A stretch of 64,000 nt of DNA, from positions 2,246,501 to 2,310,500 of the forward strand of contig JAUPFP010000029.1 of NCBI GenBank assembly GCA_036925085.1. Direction: 5' to 3'. Positions within the stretch are counted from its first letter, which is position 1; every line of letters begins with the position of its first letter. The notes beneath the pieces are model-generated. The model had not been told where the DNA came from, made no database searches, and saw only the letters and a list, made by a program, of their open reading frames with translations. Below are positions 44,801-57,371 of this stretch, in pieces. The stretch comes from Brachycybe producta (Eukaryota; Arthropoda; Diplopoda; Playtdesmida; Andrognathidae). The position numbers were made by a program, and so were the translations under genes.

Positions 44801-45098
44801 GAGCTCGGATTTTTATGCAATATCAAACCAAAACCAAATGTATCTCAATCTGTGGCACAAAGAGCCAATTGTGCAATAACAATCCTGTTTTGATTAACCA
44901 AACGAGTATGTTTTTTCATTCATCAAAAACACTATTTAGAGGCTAGAAATGTAGTTGGCAACTGATAGTAAACTAGATATCTAGCCTCTAACCAGCCTTT
45001 TTTATTAGAAAAAGCATAATTGCATTGCTGATGCTGATGATGATGATAATTGGCTCTTGGGCCACAAATTGAGAAATATTGCATAAAAATCCGAGCTC
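44801..45098. mobile_element. GAGCTCGG inverted-repeat element, copy 2
   Basis: 298 bp. GAGCTCGGATTTTTATGCAA at the left and TTGCATAAAAATCCGAGCTC at the right are perfect 20-bp complements. Inner pairs: CAATCTGTGGCACAAAGAGCC / GGCTCTTGGGCCACAAATTG and GAGGCTAGAAA / ATCTAGCCTC. Flanked by ATTA and TAAT, so a TA duplication is possible. The best preserved copy of its family. Confidence 0.75.
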
Positions 45099-46795
45099 TA
45101 ATAATAATAATAAAAATCGTGTAGAAATTAAAGAAATGAGAATAAGAAACCGAAAAAAAAGGTAGAAAAAACAACACACCAATTAATTTGTCTTTATGCC
45201 GCGTTTTATATATAGATTAGATTTCTTTGCAAAAGAAAAGTACTTTTTTTTTAGAAATATATAATAAATTATATAATTAAAATCTTAAAAAGTTCGTTTT
45301 TCTTTGAAAAATCTTTCAAAAGACAATGGTGTGTGTGTTATTGAGATAAGAAAAATTAAATGACCCAAAGTTTTGCAAGTAAGAGTAAAAGGAGGTCTTT
45401 TAATCTAAGCTTAAGGCAACAAAACGTTCAAAAATAATGAATCGACCAATTAATTTCTGAAAAACACGGGTCCAAAACAAATTCTAAAAAAACTCTCCTT
45501 CTGTTTTTTTCTTTCTTACAAAGACAGTTCTGTTAATAACTTTAATAACAATGACGTCACACTGGTCAATATTATTATGTGGTGGTCTTCATTTTTTTTT
45601 TTCTTAAAAAAAAGTTTGACCCATGAGCAATAGTGGCGCCGTCTAGCAACCATTAATTTAACATGAAAAAAAGTGCAATAATTTTTATCAAAGACTTTTA
45701 AAACGCTGTAAAAAAAAATCCCTTGCAAGAATAGACTATAAGAGGCCTATATATGAACAGGAGGAGTATTAAAAAAATCTTTAGTGAAAAACGTTGTGCA
45801 ACAAAGCACACACCATAGCCTGTTGTATATATGTAGGCTATAGACTAGAATAGAGAAAGAAGGAGGACAACACAATGAACAAAAACCAGGTTTAAACGTG
45901 TGTTGGCCTAAGGCGCTTAACTAATTTTGAATTTTTATGGGCCAAGAAATTACTGAGGAGGGGGGAGAAGAAGAGAACCCAATAAAACATGTATATAGAA
46001 GAAGAAAAAGAGGGGTGGGCTCTCTCCAAAAAAAAAAAGTCTTCAAGAAAGAAAGAAAGTCTGGCTGTTTTCTTCTTCTTCTTCTGATGGTCCTGAAGGA
46101 GAAGGAGGGAGGATTTGTAAGGTGGGAAGGAGATTAGAACTAACTGGAAAAACTTTTAGATTTTTTTTTAAAAAAAAACTTCAAACAAGTTTCCTTAAGG
46201 CAAGGGAGGATGCGAAAAAATTTCACCTTTTTCTTTTTCTTCATCAGAACAGTGGAAAAAAAGATTATGAGAAAAACAGAAAATGTGGTTAACTGACTCA
46301 CATACATGTAAAATGTATGGCTGGTGGTCAATTCATCACTGGTCATCATCATCATTAGTTTGAATCCCATTCTTGGGCATGTGTCTCCATTTGAGGAACT
46401 ATATGGATTCAAAGATGAGGAGGGCCATTTTGTCAGGAGTTCGGAATGTCATAAATGGATATTTTTGGCTTTTGAAAGTGCAAATATTTTAAGTTTGCGA
46501 GGTTATTTAACGTCCATGTGGTCACTTATAATATCTCTTGATTAAATATTTCACTTTTTAAAAACACCAAACAGCGAAAGTATTTTATAAACTAGAAAAG
46601 TAAAATTACAACATTAATACTACCGGGTAATAATATGTAAAATATGTTTACAGTTTAAAAATGACGAAATTTTGTGAAGTTTTCAGACGATTTTTTAACT
46701 TTTGGGCGCAACTTTAAGATGATTTATGAACAGCTGATTTTCGATCACTGATTAGTCTGTCTGTAGTTGAACAGCAAAAATTAAAAGAAACTAGA

Positions 46796-47163
46796 AAGTG
46801 TTTTAAAAACTATAAAAGTAACTCATTCACATAAAAAGCTTATTTTGAAAAACATGAAAATACCATCAAATAATCGATTGAGCTTATACGGAATCCAGTT
46901 AAGGACATGAACCAAATAAAAATTGACTTTATTATTAATATATTAAATTGAAATTTACTAAATCAATATTTTGTCAATAGTTTCTATATTATATTTAAGT
47001 ATTAACTCAATATTTTAAGATTATTAACTGAATAAATTAAATTCGACATATTGTTTGTTTGCCCTTCACAGGGCTCTGTAGAACACGTTTATTATTTAAA
47101 TGCGTTTAAATTATAAGCTGTGTGTACTAGGTATTACCCTCTAGTCTCTAAAACACATTCAAG
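46796..47163. mobile_element. Foldback element (ACTAGAA family) split by a Harbinger-like MITE
   Basis: The left end AAAGTGTTTTAAAAACTATA and arm AAAAAGCTTATTTTGAAA lead to TCGATTGAGCT, interrupted at 46884. The right end resumes after 47133 as ACCCTCTAGTCTCTAAAACA. Removing the insert restores a normal right arm of the family. Confidence 0.7.
46884..47133. mobile_element. PIF/Harbinger-like MITE, copy E (5'-truncated, nested)
   Basis: It begins at TATACGGAATCCAGTTAAGG, lacking about 60 bp of the left end, and finishes TGTGTGTACTAGGTA followed by TTA. The loss fits a deletion between two TTATAC repeats, one at the insertion border and one inside the element. Confidence 0.75.
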
Positions 47164-49691
47164 TTTTCCTTCATTTTGTACCTGAAAGACAGAATAATAA
47201 GAGTTCGAGGGAATTATACTTTTAAACTACCTGAAGGGAAAAAAATTACCAAAACTTCAGTATTTGAAATTGTTATAAAAAAGTTTATTTTCAAAGATAT
47301 GACAAAGATAAAAATATCTTCAAGTGATTCATTTATTCCTTTAATTTCCTAAAAAAATTTCAATTTCTTATGACTGTTATTTAGACTGCTATTTAGATAC
47401 TATTCTCATTGTTCTCATTCATTTGCATAATGTCCAATGGCTACTTCCAAAAAAAAAAACGTTATTAAAAAGAAGTTTGTTGTTGTTTCAGTAGCGTTTC
47501 AGTCTGTAATTTTTTTTAAGAGTTTACTTTTTAAAAAAAAGTTGTTAGAAAACCACAATTTTATATATATATGTGGGTCAAACTTAAGATGAAGTAAAAA
47601 AAATTGGGGTTTTATTGATGAGAAATATAAATTTAAATCTAGGCACAACAACAACAACAAAAAACCTAAGTCACGATCAGAATTGATGGAAGACTTTTTA
47701 GAAAACTTGATTCGATAGTTTTTTTTTTCTCCTCTTTCTGGTTAGGTGAAACGGTAAACAATAGTCCACCCTCTTCCCCCCTCATAACGTCAAGTAGCCT
47801 AATTATTTTCTGATAAATAAGTTTTCGGACAATGTCCAGGGTAATTTTCTATATCCATAAAAAAAGAAAACTTAACTAAAACACATGTTTCATTGAAATT
47901 CCAGTTTTTATCCCCTTTATTATTCATAAAAAAATGTCCGATATGTAATTAGTAATTACTAATTACTATTTGTAAATTAGTAGTTACACAGAACATGAAA
48001 ACTACTATCTCTCTCTCTCTTTCTACTTAGAATTTGTTACAATTTGTTATCCAGAGAACAAATTGAAGTGTCCTCAATTGAAATAAATTTGAAATTTCTC
48101 TCTTTTTTTTTGACCCAGATTTCTAATTTTATGTTTTCAACTTGGTCTTAGAGAAACATTACACATGCTGGGAAAAAAATATTCCAATTTTTAAGGTATT
48201 TACTAGAAACGCCATTGAGAGCAATTGCAAAGGACCATAAAGATAAACGGAATTTCTATTTTCAGAAGGTTTTTCAGCTTGTGTGATCCACCCACCATGT
48301 TAAGATTTGGATTCCCCACTTCCAACTTTCTTAAATACTATTCATAGAAAACTGGATAAGAGGTGTTTTTTTAGGTCCAAATATGACCCAATCAGTGACC
48401 AATTGTGTCTACAATGTTCCTTTCATAAACAACCCCCTTTTTCAACTGAACCTGATGTCTTTTAATAAAAAAATGTGAGCAATGGTCACTAGTAGACCTA
48501 CATATAAGAAGGGTCATTTCACAAAGAACAGCCCCAAGGACCATCATATTGCAAAATAAAGAAAGGGTGGGGGGGAGGAGTTGTCAACATTTATCATTTT
48601 TACAATCACAATAAACCTGTCTACATGATACATCCATCCAACTGGTCAAGCAGTAAAATTTGCTTATCAAATTATGAGAGAGAGTAAAAAATTGCCTATG
48701 ATAAAAGGGATCATTCAAAAAGTCCTTGATCAAAGAACTTTTGAAATAATCCTCAACAACAAAAAAAGGTGATGCGTGTTTGTTCAATGGATCATAGTCC
48801 TACATGGAATCTAAAAGTGGGTGTTAAGGAGAGGGGAGGGGGTTCGAAAAGGGGGGGTTTCAATGAGAATGTGTATAGAAGAAAAGAGGGGTGGGGGATG
48901 AAGAATTTCCAGGTGAAGCATGACTCTCGCCCCCCCCCCCCTCCACCTCCCCCTATGACGGTGGCAATTTTTTTTCTCTTTCAGTCGTGATGGCGACAAC
49001 AATGTGTTCAATGAAGAGTAAGAGGGGGGTGATATTTCAATAGAATTTGGGAGAATTTGAAAGCGATTTTTGGAAGAAAAAAAAAAAGATCTGAAAAATA
49101 ATAATGAAACGTGTAGAATTACGTTTTCATCAGTAAAAATATAAGCTTCTCCTACTATATACATGATATTACAGCTCTCACTGGGGGAGGGGGGGACTAC
49201 TTTTGTGTAAAGGAATAGCAAATTCGGACTTTTTTTTCCCCTAGAGCTCCGAGTGGACAATAAACAGTCCACTGGATTTAATTCATCATGTTTTTAGAAA
49301 ACCTTTGTTTCCATTAGCTGACATTGCAGATTTACCAGTCAATTTAACAACTAGTATAGCCACCTATGATTTAACTGAACTTATTTAACTGCTGTTTGTT
49401 ATACCTAGTACACACAGCTGATAATTTAAATGCATTTAAATAATAAACGTGTTTTACAGAGCCCTGTGAAGGACAAACAAACAATATGTCGAATTCAATT
49501 TATTCAGTTAATAATCTGAAAATATTGAGATTAATACTTAAATATAATTATATAAACTATTGACATTAAAATATTGATTTAGTATTTCAATTTTAAAATA
49601 TTAATAATAAAGTCAATTTTTATTTGGTTCGTATGTCCTTAACTGGATTCCGTATAATTCACCTAACCACATTTAATTTGAATTCATTTAA

Positions 49692-50590
49692 GAGCCTAGG
49701 TACACCGCCATCTTGTTCTTTTGAGCAGACGACAACGAGACAAATGAGTGTTCTTATATGGTGTTACTAAAACTGAGAGAAATCGCCTCACAATCGCTCA
49801 ATTAAAATACAGTAAAGCGCAAAATGCAATAAAAAGTATTGTTCTTCACGTGCTCGATTTATATAATTTTTGAAAAGGTCCTTCTATTTTTAAACAAGGT
49901 TCAAAGTCGTTCGTTTTTTTAACCCCATGTTAAATCCCATTGGCCCCAAAACCGCCCCACAAACATTTGAAAAACTCTCGTTAAAACGATTTAGAACAAT
50001 AACAAAATAATTAGCAGATATATTCATGTATTGGCTTCACGATGTTTCCTTTTTATAAATTTTGAAAAGGTCCTTCTATTTTTAATAACGTTTAAAATAG
50101 CACGTTTTTTAACTCCATGTTAAGTCCCATAGGACTAAAACACCGTCCCACAAACGTTAGAAGAACTCCCATTAAAATGATTTAGAACAACCAAAAAAAA
50201 TTAGCACGTACTTACACGTGTTTATTGCCTTCAGGATTATTCCTTTTTCTAAATTTGAAAAGGGTTTTCTATTTTTAAATAACATTTAAAATCTTACGTT
50301 TTTTTGACTCCATGTTAATTCCAATAGGACCAAAAAAACCGTCACCCAAACATTTGAAGAACTCCCATTAAAAACGACTTAGAACAATCACACAAAAATT
50401 AGCACGTGCATTTATCTATTGGCTTCACCATGTTTTCTTTTTATAAGATAAGCACGCGAAATTATTTTTCTATTAATTATTATGTGACTTCGAACCGGGA
50501 GAAAAAACGTTAAAAAACCGTTTTTCAATCAACAACGATCGCAGCGCCTACATTCGGAGAAATTTCGAATTAAACGATGTATCTAGCCTC
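49692..50590. mobile_element. TTAA-flanked (piggyBac-like) non-autonomous element carrying a satellite
   Basis: 899 bp inserted in MITE copy D and flanked by TTAA at 49688-49691 and 50591-50594; the empty site ATTTAACTCATG is visible in copy C. The ends GAGCCTAGGTACA and TGTATCTAGCCTC are inverted repeats with few mismatches. TTAA duplication is the signature of piggyBac transposases. The interior holds three tandem units of about 192 bp (49865-50445). No transposase frame. Confidence 0.78.
49865..50445. repeat. Three-unit tandem repeat, period about 192 bp
   Basis: TGAAAAGGTCCTTCTATTTT or close variants start units at about 49871, 50063 and 50256. Each unit also has ACTCCATGTTAA-like and TTAGAACAA words in the same order. 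Enclosed by the TTAA element. Confidence 0.85.
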
Positions 50591-50650
50591 TTAACTCATG
50601 TGTGAGTATAAGGTATTAGGATGATTTTTGAACACTGTTTAAGAGAAACT

Positions 50651-50863
50651 AGTGTTTTAGAAACTAGAACGGTAGCTCAATCACTTAAAAGGTATTTTCA
50701 TATTAATTATCTTTCAAAATAAACGTTTTTAGAGACAAAAATTAACAAAAAAATATTGTCTGCTTAAATTTTGTATCATTTTCAAACTCGTTTAAAAGCG
50801 TATTTTGAAAGATATCAAACATGAAAATACCCTTAAGTGATTAAGCTACCCGTTCTAGTTTCT
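50651..50863. mobile_element. Foldback element (ACTAGAA family), well preserved copy
   Basis: AGTGTTTTAGAAACTAGAAC and GGTAGCTCAATCACTTAAAA at the left; CTTAAGTGATTAAGCTACC and CGTTCTAGTTTCT at the right. The inner arms ATCTTTCAAAATAAACG and GTATTTTGAAAGATATC also face each other. Confidence 0.7.
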
Positions 50864-51952
50864 CTTCGTTGTTACACCTGAATGACAGAACACAATCACA
50901 AGAATTCGAGAGACATTTAAAACCACATTAAAAACTAGAATCGTACATGTTGATGGTTCTTGAAATATAATTAAAAATAAACTTTTTTATGAAAAATTAA
51001 AAATATATTTTACTTTAGTTATAAAAACCGTAAAAAAAAAGATCAAATAATATTTTTAAATTGTCATAAAAAGTTTTAATTTAAAATATATAGTCATGAA
51101 TTCTGAAAAACCGCCAACTAGAATTCTAGTTTATAGTAAAACTTATATTTTTCTTGAAGCTATTTCTGAGAAGAAATTAGTCATTGAGCCATTTTTAATG
51201 AACTTATGACATTTTTTTTCTTTCAAATTTTTCTCTTATCAAAATGATAAGTATTTAAAAGATATTATCCATGAAATTAAAAACTTACAACAAAAAAAAG
51301 TATTTGGGTGCCCAAAATAAACGTGCATAAAGCGTAAAAAAGTAGTAAAAAAAAGGGTTAAAACGACGCACAACTTAAAACATCCTTATCCCAGGGAATC
51401 CTGTTTTCCCCCCTTATTCATCATCATCATCATCATCATCTTAAAAAACATGAAAATGTAAATTACTAAATCGAGTTCATTACAATAAAAAGAAATGTAA
51501 TAACGTGTGAGACATCATTAGAAAAATCCCACATAACTTCCGACACACAGACACACAAAAAAAATTGAAATGCCAAAAAAAAAAATCTAATAATATATTA
51601 TAGATATTATTATAATATGGTTAATAAAGCGGCAGAAATCTATCACACACACACACCTGTATAATAAAAATTATTAGACATCGTGTAAAAGAAACAAAAG
51701 AAGGTGGGATGGAAGAAGAGCCCGGTTCTAAAATATAATAAAAGATTAATATTAAAAGCAGTTCAGAGACTCGAAAGTCAAATATTTGTTTTCTTTTTCG
51801 TTGCCTGCAAGATTGGTGGCTAAGAATGACCAGGCGACAAAAGAATGTCTAAATTAATGATTGTATATTTTGAGAAAACTGTCCGCTTGTTTGTTGAACC
51901 TGCTTTGCCTGTATATGCAGGGTGTCTTTTCTTTGAGAATGTCTACCTTTTG

Positions 51953-52310
51953 TTTCATTGGCAGTGGTAGAAGCACTGTTGGAGACTATAGTTGCTTCTA
52001 CCAAACAACAATGCTTTCAGCGTATACACTTAACTACACAAAATGGTGGCATCATAAAGAGGGCACCATAACAGCATACTAAGACATGCAGTTAGAAATC
52101 GGGGAGAACTTCTATGTAGTCTGACGTCACATACTCCGCCCTTTTCAACGTCGCCCCGCACAACAAACCAATTAGAAGTTGCCGGTCGTCATAACAAGGG
52201 CGGAGCCAACTGAAGTTCTCCCCGATTTCTAACTGCCTGTCATACTAAGTTGCTTTCAATAGTAGAAGCATTGTTGGAGACAATTTGCTTCTACCAACTG
52301 CAACAACCAA
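51953..52310. repeat. Duplicated short hairpin GGTAGAAGC...GCTTCTACC
   Basis: TGGTAGAAGCACTGTTGGAG...TTGCTTCTACCA at about 51965-52003 is repeated as AGTAGAAGCATTGTTGGAG...TTGCTTCTACCA at about 52261-52299. Each copy is itself a small palindrome. The hairpin element at 52084-52240 sits between them. Confidence 0.6.
52084..52240. mobile_element. Hairpin MITE (ACAGGCA family), copy 2
   Basis: 157 bp, ACATGCAGTTAGAAATCGGG at the left and CCCGATTTCTAACTGCCTGT at the right, flanked by the identical 9-bp repeat CATACTAAG (52075-52083, 52241-52249). The interior includes TCTGACGTCACATACTCCGC. Confidence 0.85.
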
Positions 52311-54888
52311 AAATGTGGCAGGAGCAGCAGACACAAGTGAAAACTAAATGAGAAACAAGATGGCGTTCATCGAGGTGACAAGCACGTTTCAAATGCAGAG
52401 AGATGGACACTACTATACATGTATATAGGCCTACTCTTTATGGTGCCACCATTGTTTGTATTCTAGTGTGTTCTTACAAGTGCTTCTAGAAATGCAACAA
52501 AAGTAGGGCTTCTCGAAGGCACCCTCATTAATACTGCTACTGGTTCCTTAGGATCAAATAGAAACGAACACACACACACACACACGACTGACCTGAGCAG
52601 ATGGGACCTCTTTACTATATACACTGTGTAATAAATTATGATAACCTTAGGCATGTGGAGTTCAAACGAACTGACCTCTTTCAGAAAAAAAATATTTCAT
52701 GAAAAAAAAATGACCAAAATTCCCAAGTAAAAAAAAAAAGAGAAACATGTTTTTTTTTATGATATTGTTGAAATTCATTTGGCAATGACCTTAATTGGTT
52801 GAATACAACACGACAAATTTCCGGTCCTCGTATTTCAATTTTCAAACAGAATTCCAGGTTTCCGACTACTTCAATGAAATCTTATCGGAAAACATTTCTT
52901 AGACAATTTCCCAAAAAAATAAATAAATAGAACCCAAAAACTAATCGTGCCGAAAACTTCACCTGAGTTTAAGTTTTTTGTGGAATTTCCTTCTAAACCT
53001 AATGGAATTTTTTTGTATTTAATATTTTTTTTCACAAGAAATGAACTTCAAAAACGTGTCAATTGTGTGTCTTTTTCAGTCCTGAGAATTTCCCTTCTAA
53101 AGGTAAATGGCGACAATTTCTTAACATCCGGGCCATCATATTCCCACTGTGGACATAAAAATGGAGTGCCAAAGTGAGAATTAATACTCGATTGATCTTT
53201 TTTTTTTTAAACAATTGTTGTAATTGTTGTAACATTGTGGACTACTTTTGAAGAGGAAAAAAGCACCTAATAAAATTTGTTTTTCTGTGTAGTTAGTTGT
53301 ATGTAGAATGGATCCAAATAAGGAGGAATGACCGCATTTTAAAAATGTATCTAGTGAGGTTAAAGGTCACAACATTCTCACTTCTATCAGATCTCTCCTT
53401 ATTCTCTCTGTTGTGACAATTGCTGTTTTTGGACACAAACAGAGAAATACAATTTAGTACAACTATTGTGAATGATAATAATAAATTAAACCTCTCCATA
53501 AAAAAGTAGATCATAATGGAGTTGAACCTCATTTGCATAATTTTGCATGTGATCTGACACCACACTCTTATCATCTGGTCACATTCTGTCGCTTTAATTA
53601 AAGCTACTATTTGATTTTACTTTTATAATTTCAAGCAACAAAGCCATTACTGCGTATTGGCATCAAGGTCTTAATCTCTAGCCTACTAATTAAAAGTGAT
53701 ATATGTAGTTGCTGCTTTCTTCATAACCAGCTGACCTGGCTTTTCATTTTTCTTGAAATCTGATTTATTGGGTTTTTTTTAACGCTCTGTTCAGCTTCAA
53801 ATATCAAACCAAATGGAAGTCATAGAAAGCTAACCGTAGCAGTTTGCTTTTTGAAGTTTTATTAAAACGCAAATAAGCAGTAAAATGTATAAAGCTACAA
53901 AAAAAAAGCAATGCAAAGCTTAGCTTAGCTTTAAAAGCAGCAGAAAGCGAATTTGCAGTTTAACCTTTACACATCAAAGGATGCATTTTCGAGCCACATT
54001 TGGCTCACCATTACCATTTATTGGTGCTATAATTAAATTCATTCACGGGTTAGGTTTAAAAACCTTACTTAAAATTCCTTGTTTTTTCTTCGTCATTTTT
54101 TTTTTGCAAAATCCTAACAACAACAACAACATTAAATGTGAAACTAATTTATAATCGTTAAATTTTCTGTCGGGATATCAAGAAAAGAAATTAAAAAATT
54201 TAATAAATTGCTCCTCTCTCTCCCAACCAAGTTAGAAAACCAACCACCTTTCTTATAACATCATTGACGATGACGTCATTGTAGTTACATAACATATAAC
54301 ATTTTATTAAAAGCATAATAATAATCGTCTTCTTCCATTATGACTTATGAGATGGGTGTGTATATATGTAAGTTGGAGGGGGAGGAGAGGCTAAAGTTAG
54401 AAATAATAATAATATAATAACCAAAGGAAGAAATAAAAAATGGCACCTTTAAAAAAAATTGTTACTTATCATTTTTCTTTATACCTGGTATAATTTAAAA
54501 AGGAGGCATTTCAATTCATTTTTATGGCATCCCAACAACATATTTACAACCAGTGGCTTTTTTTTTCTTCTTTTTCTAACCAGGAAATTTAACCCTGTCC
54601 TCCTAATACAAAAATGGCCACTGGGCCTTCTCCTCCTATTCTTTCTTTCTTTCTTTCTCTCTCTTTTTTTCTTTCTCTCTCTCCGTCCCTTTTTAACTCA
54701 TAGTCCACTCATATCAAAGGAATGTGTTTTTTAATTGTCGGCAGCTATGTGTGGTAAAAGATCTTACATGCAAATTACTACGACCATTAGATATGGGATG
54801 ATGTTTATGCAAATTAAATCATTTCTCTCTTATTTTGAACCATTTTATGAGAATTCATTTCGCTAGGAAATTTTGCATGTATTACAAC

Positions 54889-55061
54889 TAGGCTTGCCAC
54901 CTGTGGAGGACAGTCCTCCATTCGGAAGATCTGTCCTCCGGCCAGGACCATCATCCTTCTCGAACGTATAAAAAATATTGTGTGGAGGACGGTCCTGATC
55001 GGAGGACAATTCTTCCGAATGGAGGACTGTTTTCCACAAAGAAGGAAAGGTGGCAAGCCTA
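54889..55061. mobile_element. hAT-like short element with perfect 8-bp duplication
   Basis: 173 bp with ends TAGGCTTGCCACCT and AGGTGGCAAGCCTA (perfect 14-bp inverted repeat), flanked by identical ATTACAAC at 54881-54888 and 55062-55069. The inner arms GGAGGACAGTCCTCCATTCGG and CCGAATGGAGGACTG also face each other. Confidence 0.85.
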
Positions 55062-55212
55062 ATTACAACCGTTTTATCATAATCTTCATTTGCTATCATC
55101 ATTTTTGATTTTTGACAGTTCATTTAATAAATGATTATTGAACTTCTGACAAGGCATTTTTATGCTGCATTTGGACTAAATAGTCCCTCTACAACAGGTC
55201 ATTCTCGGATGA

Positions 55213-55413
55213 ATGTGTTTTAGAAACTATAATGTGGTAACTCAATCATTTGTATTTTCACGTTGGTATCTTTCAAAATAAGCATTTGATGTCAGTTTGA
55301 AAATAATCCAACTTTTTAATATATAAAATAATTGCACAAAAGTTTATTTTGAAAGATAATAATCAACATAAATTACCGTTTAAATGATTGAGCTACCAAT
55401 TTTCGTTTCTAAA
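55213..55413. mobile_element. Foldback element (ACTAGAA family)
   Basis: GTGTTTTAGAAACTATAATG and GGTAACTCAATCATTT at the left; AAATGATTGAGCTACC and TTTTCGTTTCTAAA at the right. Inner arms CTTTCAAAATAAGC and GTTTATTTTGAAAG. Confidence 0.65.
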
Positions 55414-56443
55414 AACGTTGCTACTGTTCATAATTCATAAACCACCGACCACACCGACATCCGATCATCATAGGACTCATCCAGATGGAAGTTTTTCTTT
55501 CTTCGTTCACTTTCACATAATTTTGTGAGATGATGATGTGGTCTCATAAAAAAAAAAATCAACTTAAATTGCAGGATTGCAGGTTTAGAATTTTGTGCAT
55601 CTCATCAAAACCGCCTTTTATTTCCCATGCCACCACCACCACCATATGTTGGTGACGGGTAAAGGGAGGACAGTAATACTAAATAATGACACTTATGCAT
55701 CGCTACGTTGGCTTCCGATGTTCTTTTTTTTTTGTTGTTGTTGTTGCTGTTGTTTGCATTAAAGTTACAATTTAAGAAAAAAAATGGGCGGAGAAATGGT
55801 GTTTGTACAAATATTATCACAGCACACAATGAGAACCTACACACCTTTTTCTTTTCCTTTTTTTTTGCTGAAAACTTTCGAAATGAAAAAAAAAAAACAG
55901 TAGCAAAAGGACGACCGGAAGAAGAAGAAGAAGAATGGGCAAATAAGACCTTACCGATTATACTACGTACAGTATGTGTTCATAAAAAGTTAACGTTTGC
56001 TAAAAGTAATGAATTTATTATGATTAAATCACTTTTTTCAAGTAATTAGTAATTCATCACATCACTTTTAAAACTTTGTAATTGAAATAAATTACATTTT
56101 CAAATGAAAAATGAAATTACTTTTCAAATTAATTGTATTTTTTTGTATTTTCTTCTTGTGTTAAATATTCCGAATTTATTGTCAAATAAACTGATTGTAA
56201 GATTTTTTTAAAAAAAAATTCCAATTAGCTGATAATGCAAAAATATCTCTCAATTACATAATATTTAATTGGAAAGTAATTCCAACGGTTTGAGAAAATG
56301 TGTAATTTTAATTAATTTCTTTTCTAAATTTGATAATTGTAATTATTTTCTTACTGACGTAATTACTAATTGTAATTAATTACAATAAAAGTAATTTTGT
56401 TTCAACACTGCGAAAGTACATTTAACTTGAAGTTGTTGTTTAA

Positions 56444-56624
56444 GGCCTTGTTTCCATTGGGGGTGAAAATTTCAACTGTTTGAAGATTTCAACTGGTTAA
56501 AAATGGAACACACATGGCTCCGGCCTATTCACTATCATAGGTGGTGGGGGCCACATTTTTTCTATTTTTCACCAGTTGAAATTTTCAAAAAAGTTCAAAT
56601 TTTCACCCCAATGGAAACAAGGCC
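56444..56624. mobile_element. Hairpin element with GGCCTTGTTTCCATTGGGG ends
   Basis: 181 bp; GGCCTTGTTTCCATTGGGG and CCCCAATGGAAACAAGGCC are perfect 19-bp complements. TAA lies on both sides (56441-56443, 56625-56627), a TWA-type duplication. Inner arms GTGAAAATTTCAAC and TCAAATTTTCAC also pair. Confidence 0.75.
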
Positions 56625-57371
56625 TAACGGCCATATTCTAAAACGTTTTATGAGAAAATAGTTCGATCTTACTTTTTGTGGTGTAATTTTGTGTTGCATA
56701 ACTTCCTAGTATTTTAGAAAAATATCTTCTCTCAATCTATCAATTTTGATCAAAATGTCATTCATTTCAGTAAATTCTTTTAACATTTTTATGAAAACTG
56801 ATAAATGAGAAAAATGACTTTTTTTTTGGCCAAGAGTATTTTTCTTTCTCTTGTTATTTTGAATTGTATATTTTGAACAATGTATAAATCTTCTTTTGAT
56901 ATATATATTCCTACACACCCCATTACCTGATAAAACTTCAATTGAAAATCAAACAATCAATTGATCTAATCTTTTCTATAGATCTATCTTTTTATATAAA
57001 AAAAAAGCTCAACGTGATATTCCAACAAGATGAATGGTCAATTTTTCTAGATTTGTGTCTTAAAAAATTCTGAATAGAAAACGTGACCAAATGACAAGCC
57101 AAGATGGACGGACACAAGCTAATTACTAAAATAACACAGAAGAAAAAAAACCCTAATATATTTTATTGAATGATTAAAAGAAAACGAGATTCCATTTTCT
57201 CTTTTATCTTTGAACACAATTATTATTTTCTATTGAAAAAAATAATATCAAAGTTTATTCATTTTAGAATTTCGAGGTGGTTAGGGGTGTAAAATAAGGG
57301 GAGGAGCAGGCATGTACTGGCCCGGACGGCAAGGCGGCAAATACAGTACCACCTGCACTGGTCCTTCTAGG

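Larger units (their letters stand above)
49402..50615. mobile_element. PIF/Harbinger-like MITE, copy D, interrupted
   Basis: TACCTAGTACACACAGCTGA at the left and AACTCATGTGTGAGTATAAGGTA at the right, flanked by TTA (49399-49401, 50616-50618). Without the inserted 899-bp element and one TTAA it is 311 bp, the family length. Orientation as copy C. Confidence 0.8.

Noticed and set aside
49865..50445. Evenly spaced repeats that might suggest a CRISPR array
   Set aside because: This is eukaryotic DNA; the units are about 192 bp tandem copies without spacers, inside a transposable element.
54814..55123. Two overlapping minus-strand open frames
   Set aside because: Most of their length is the 173-bp hAT-like element with its inverted arms.
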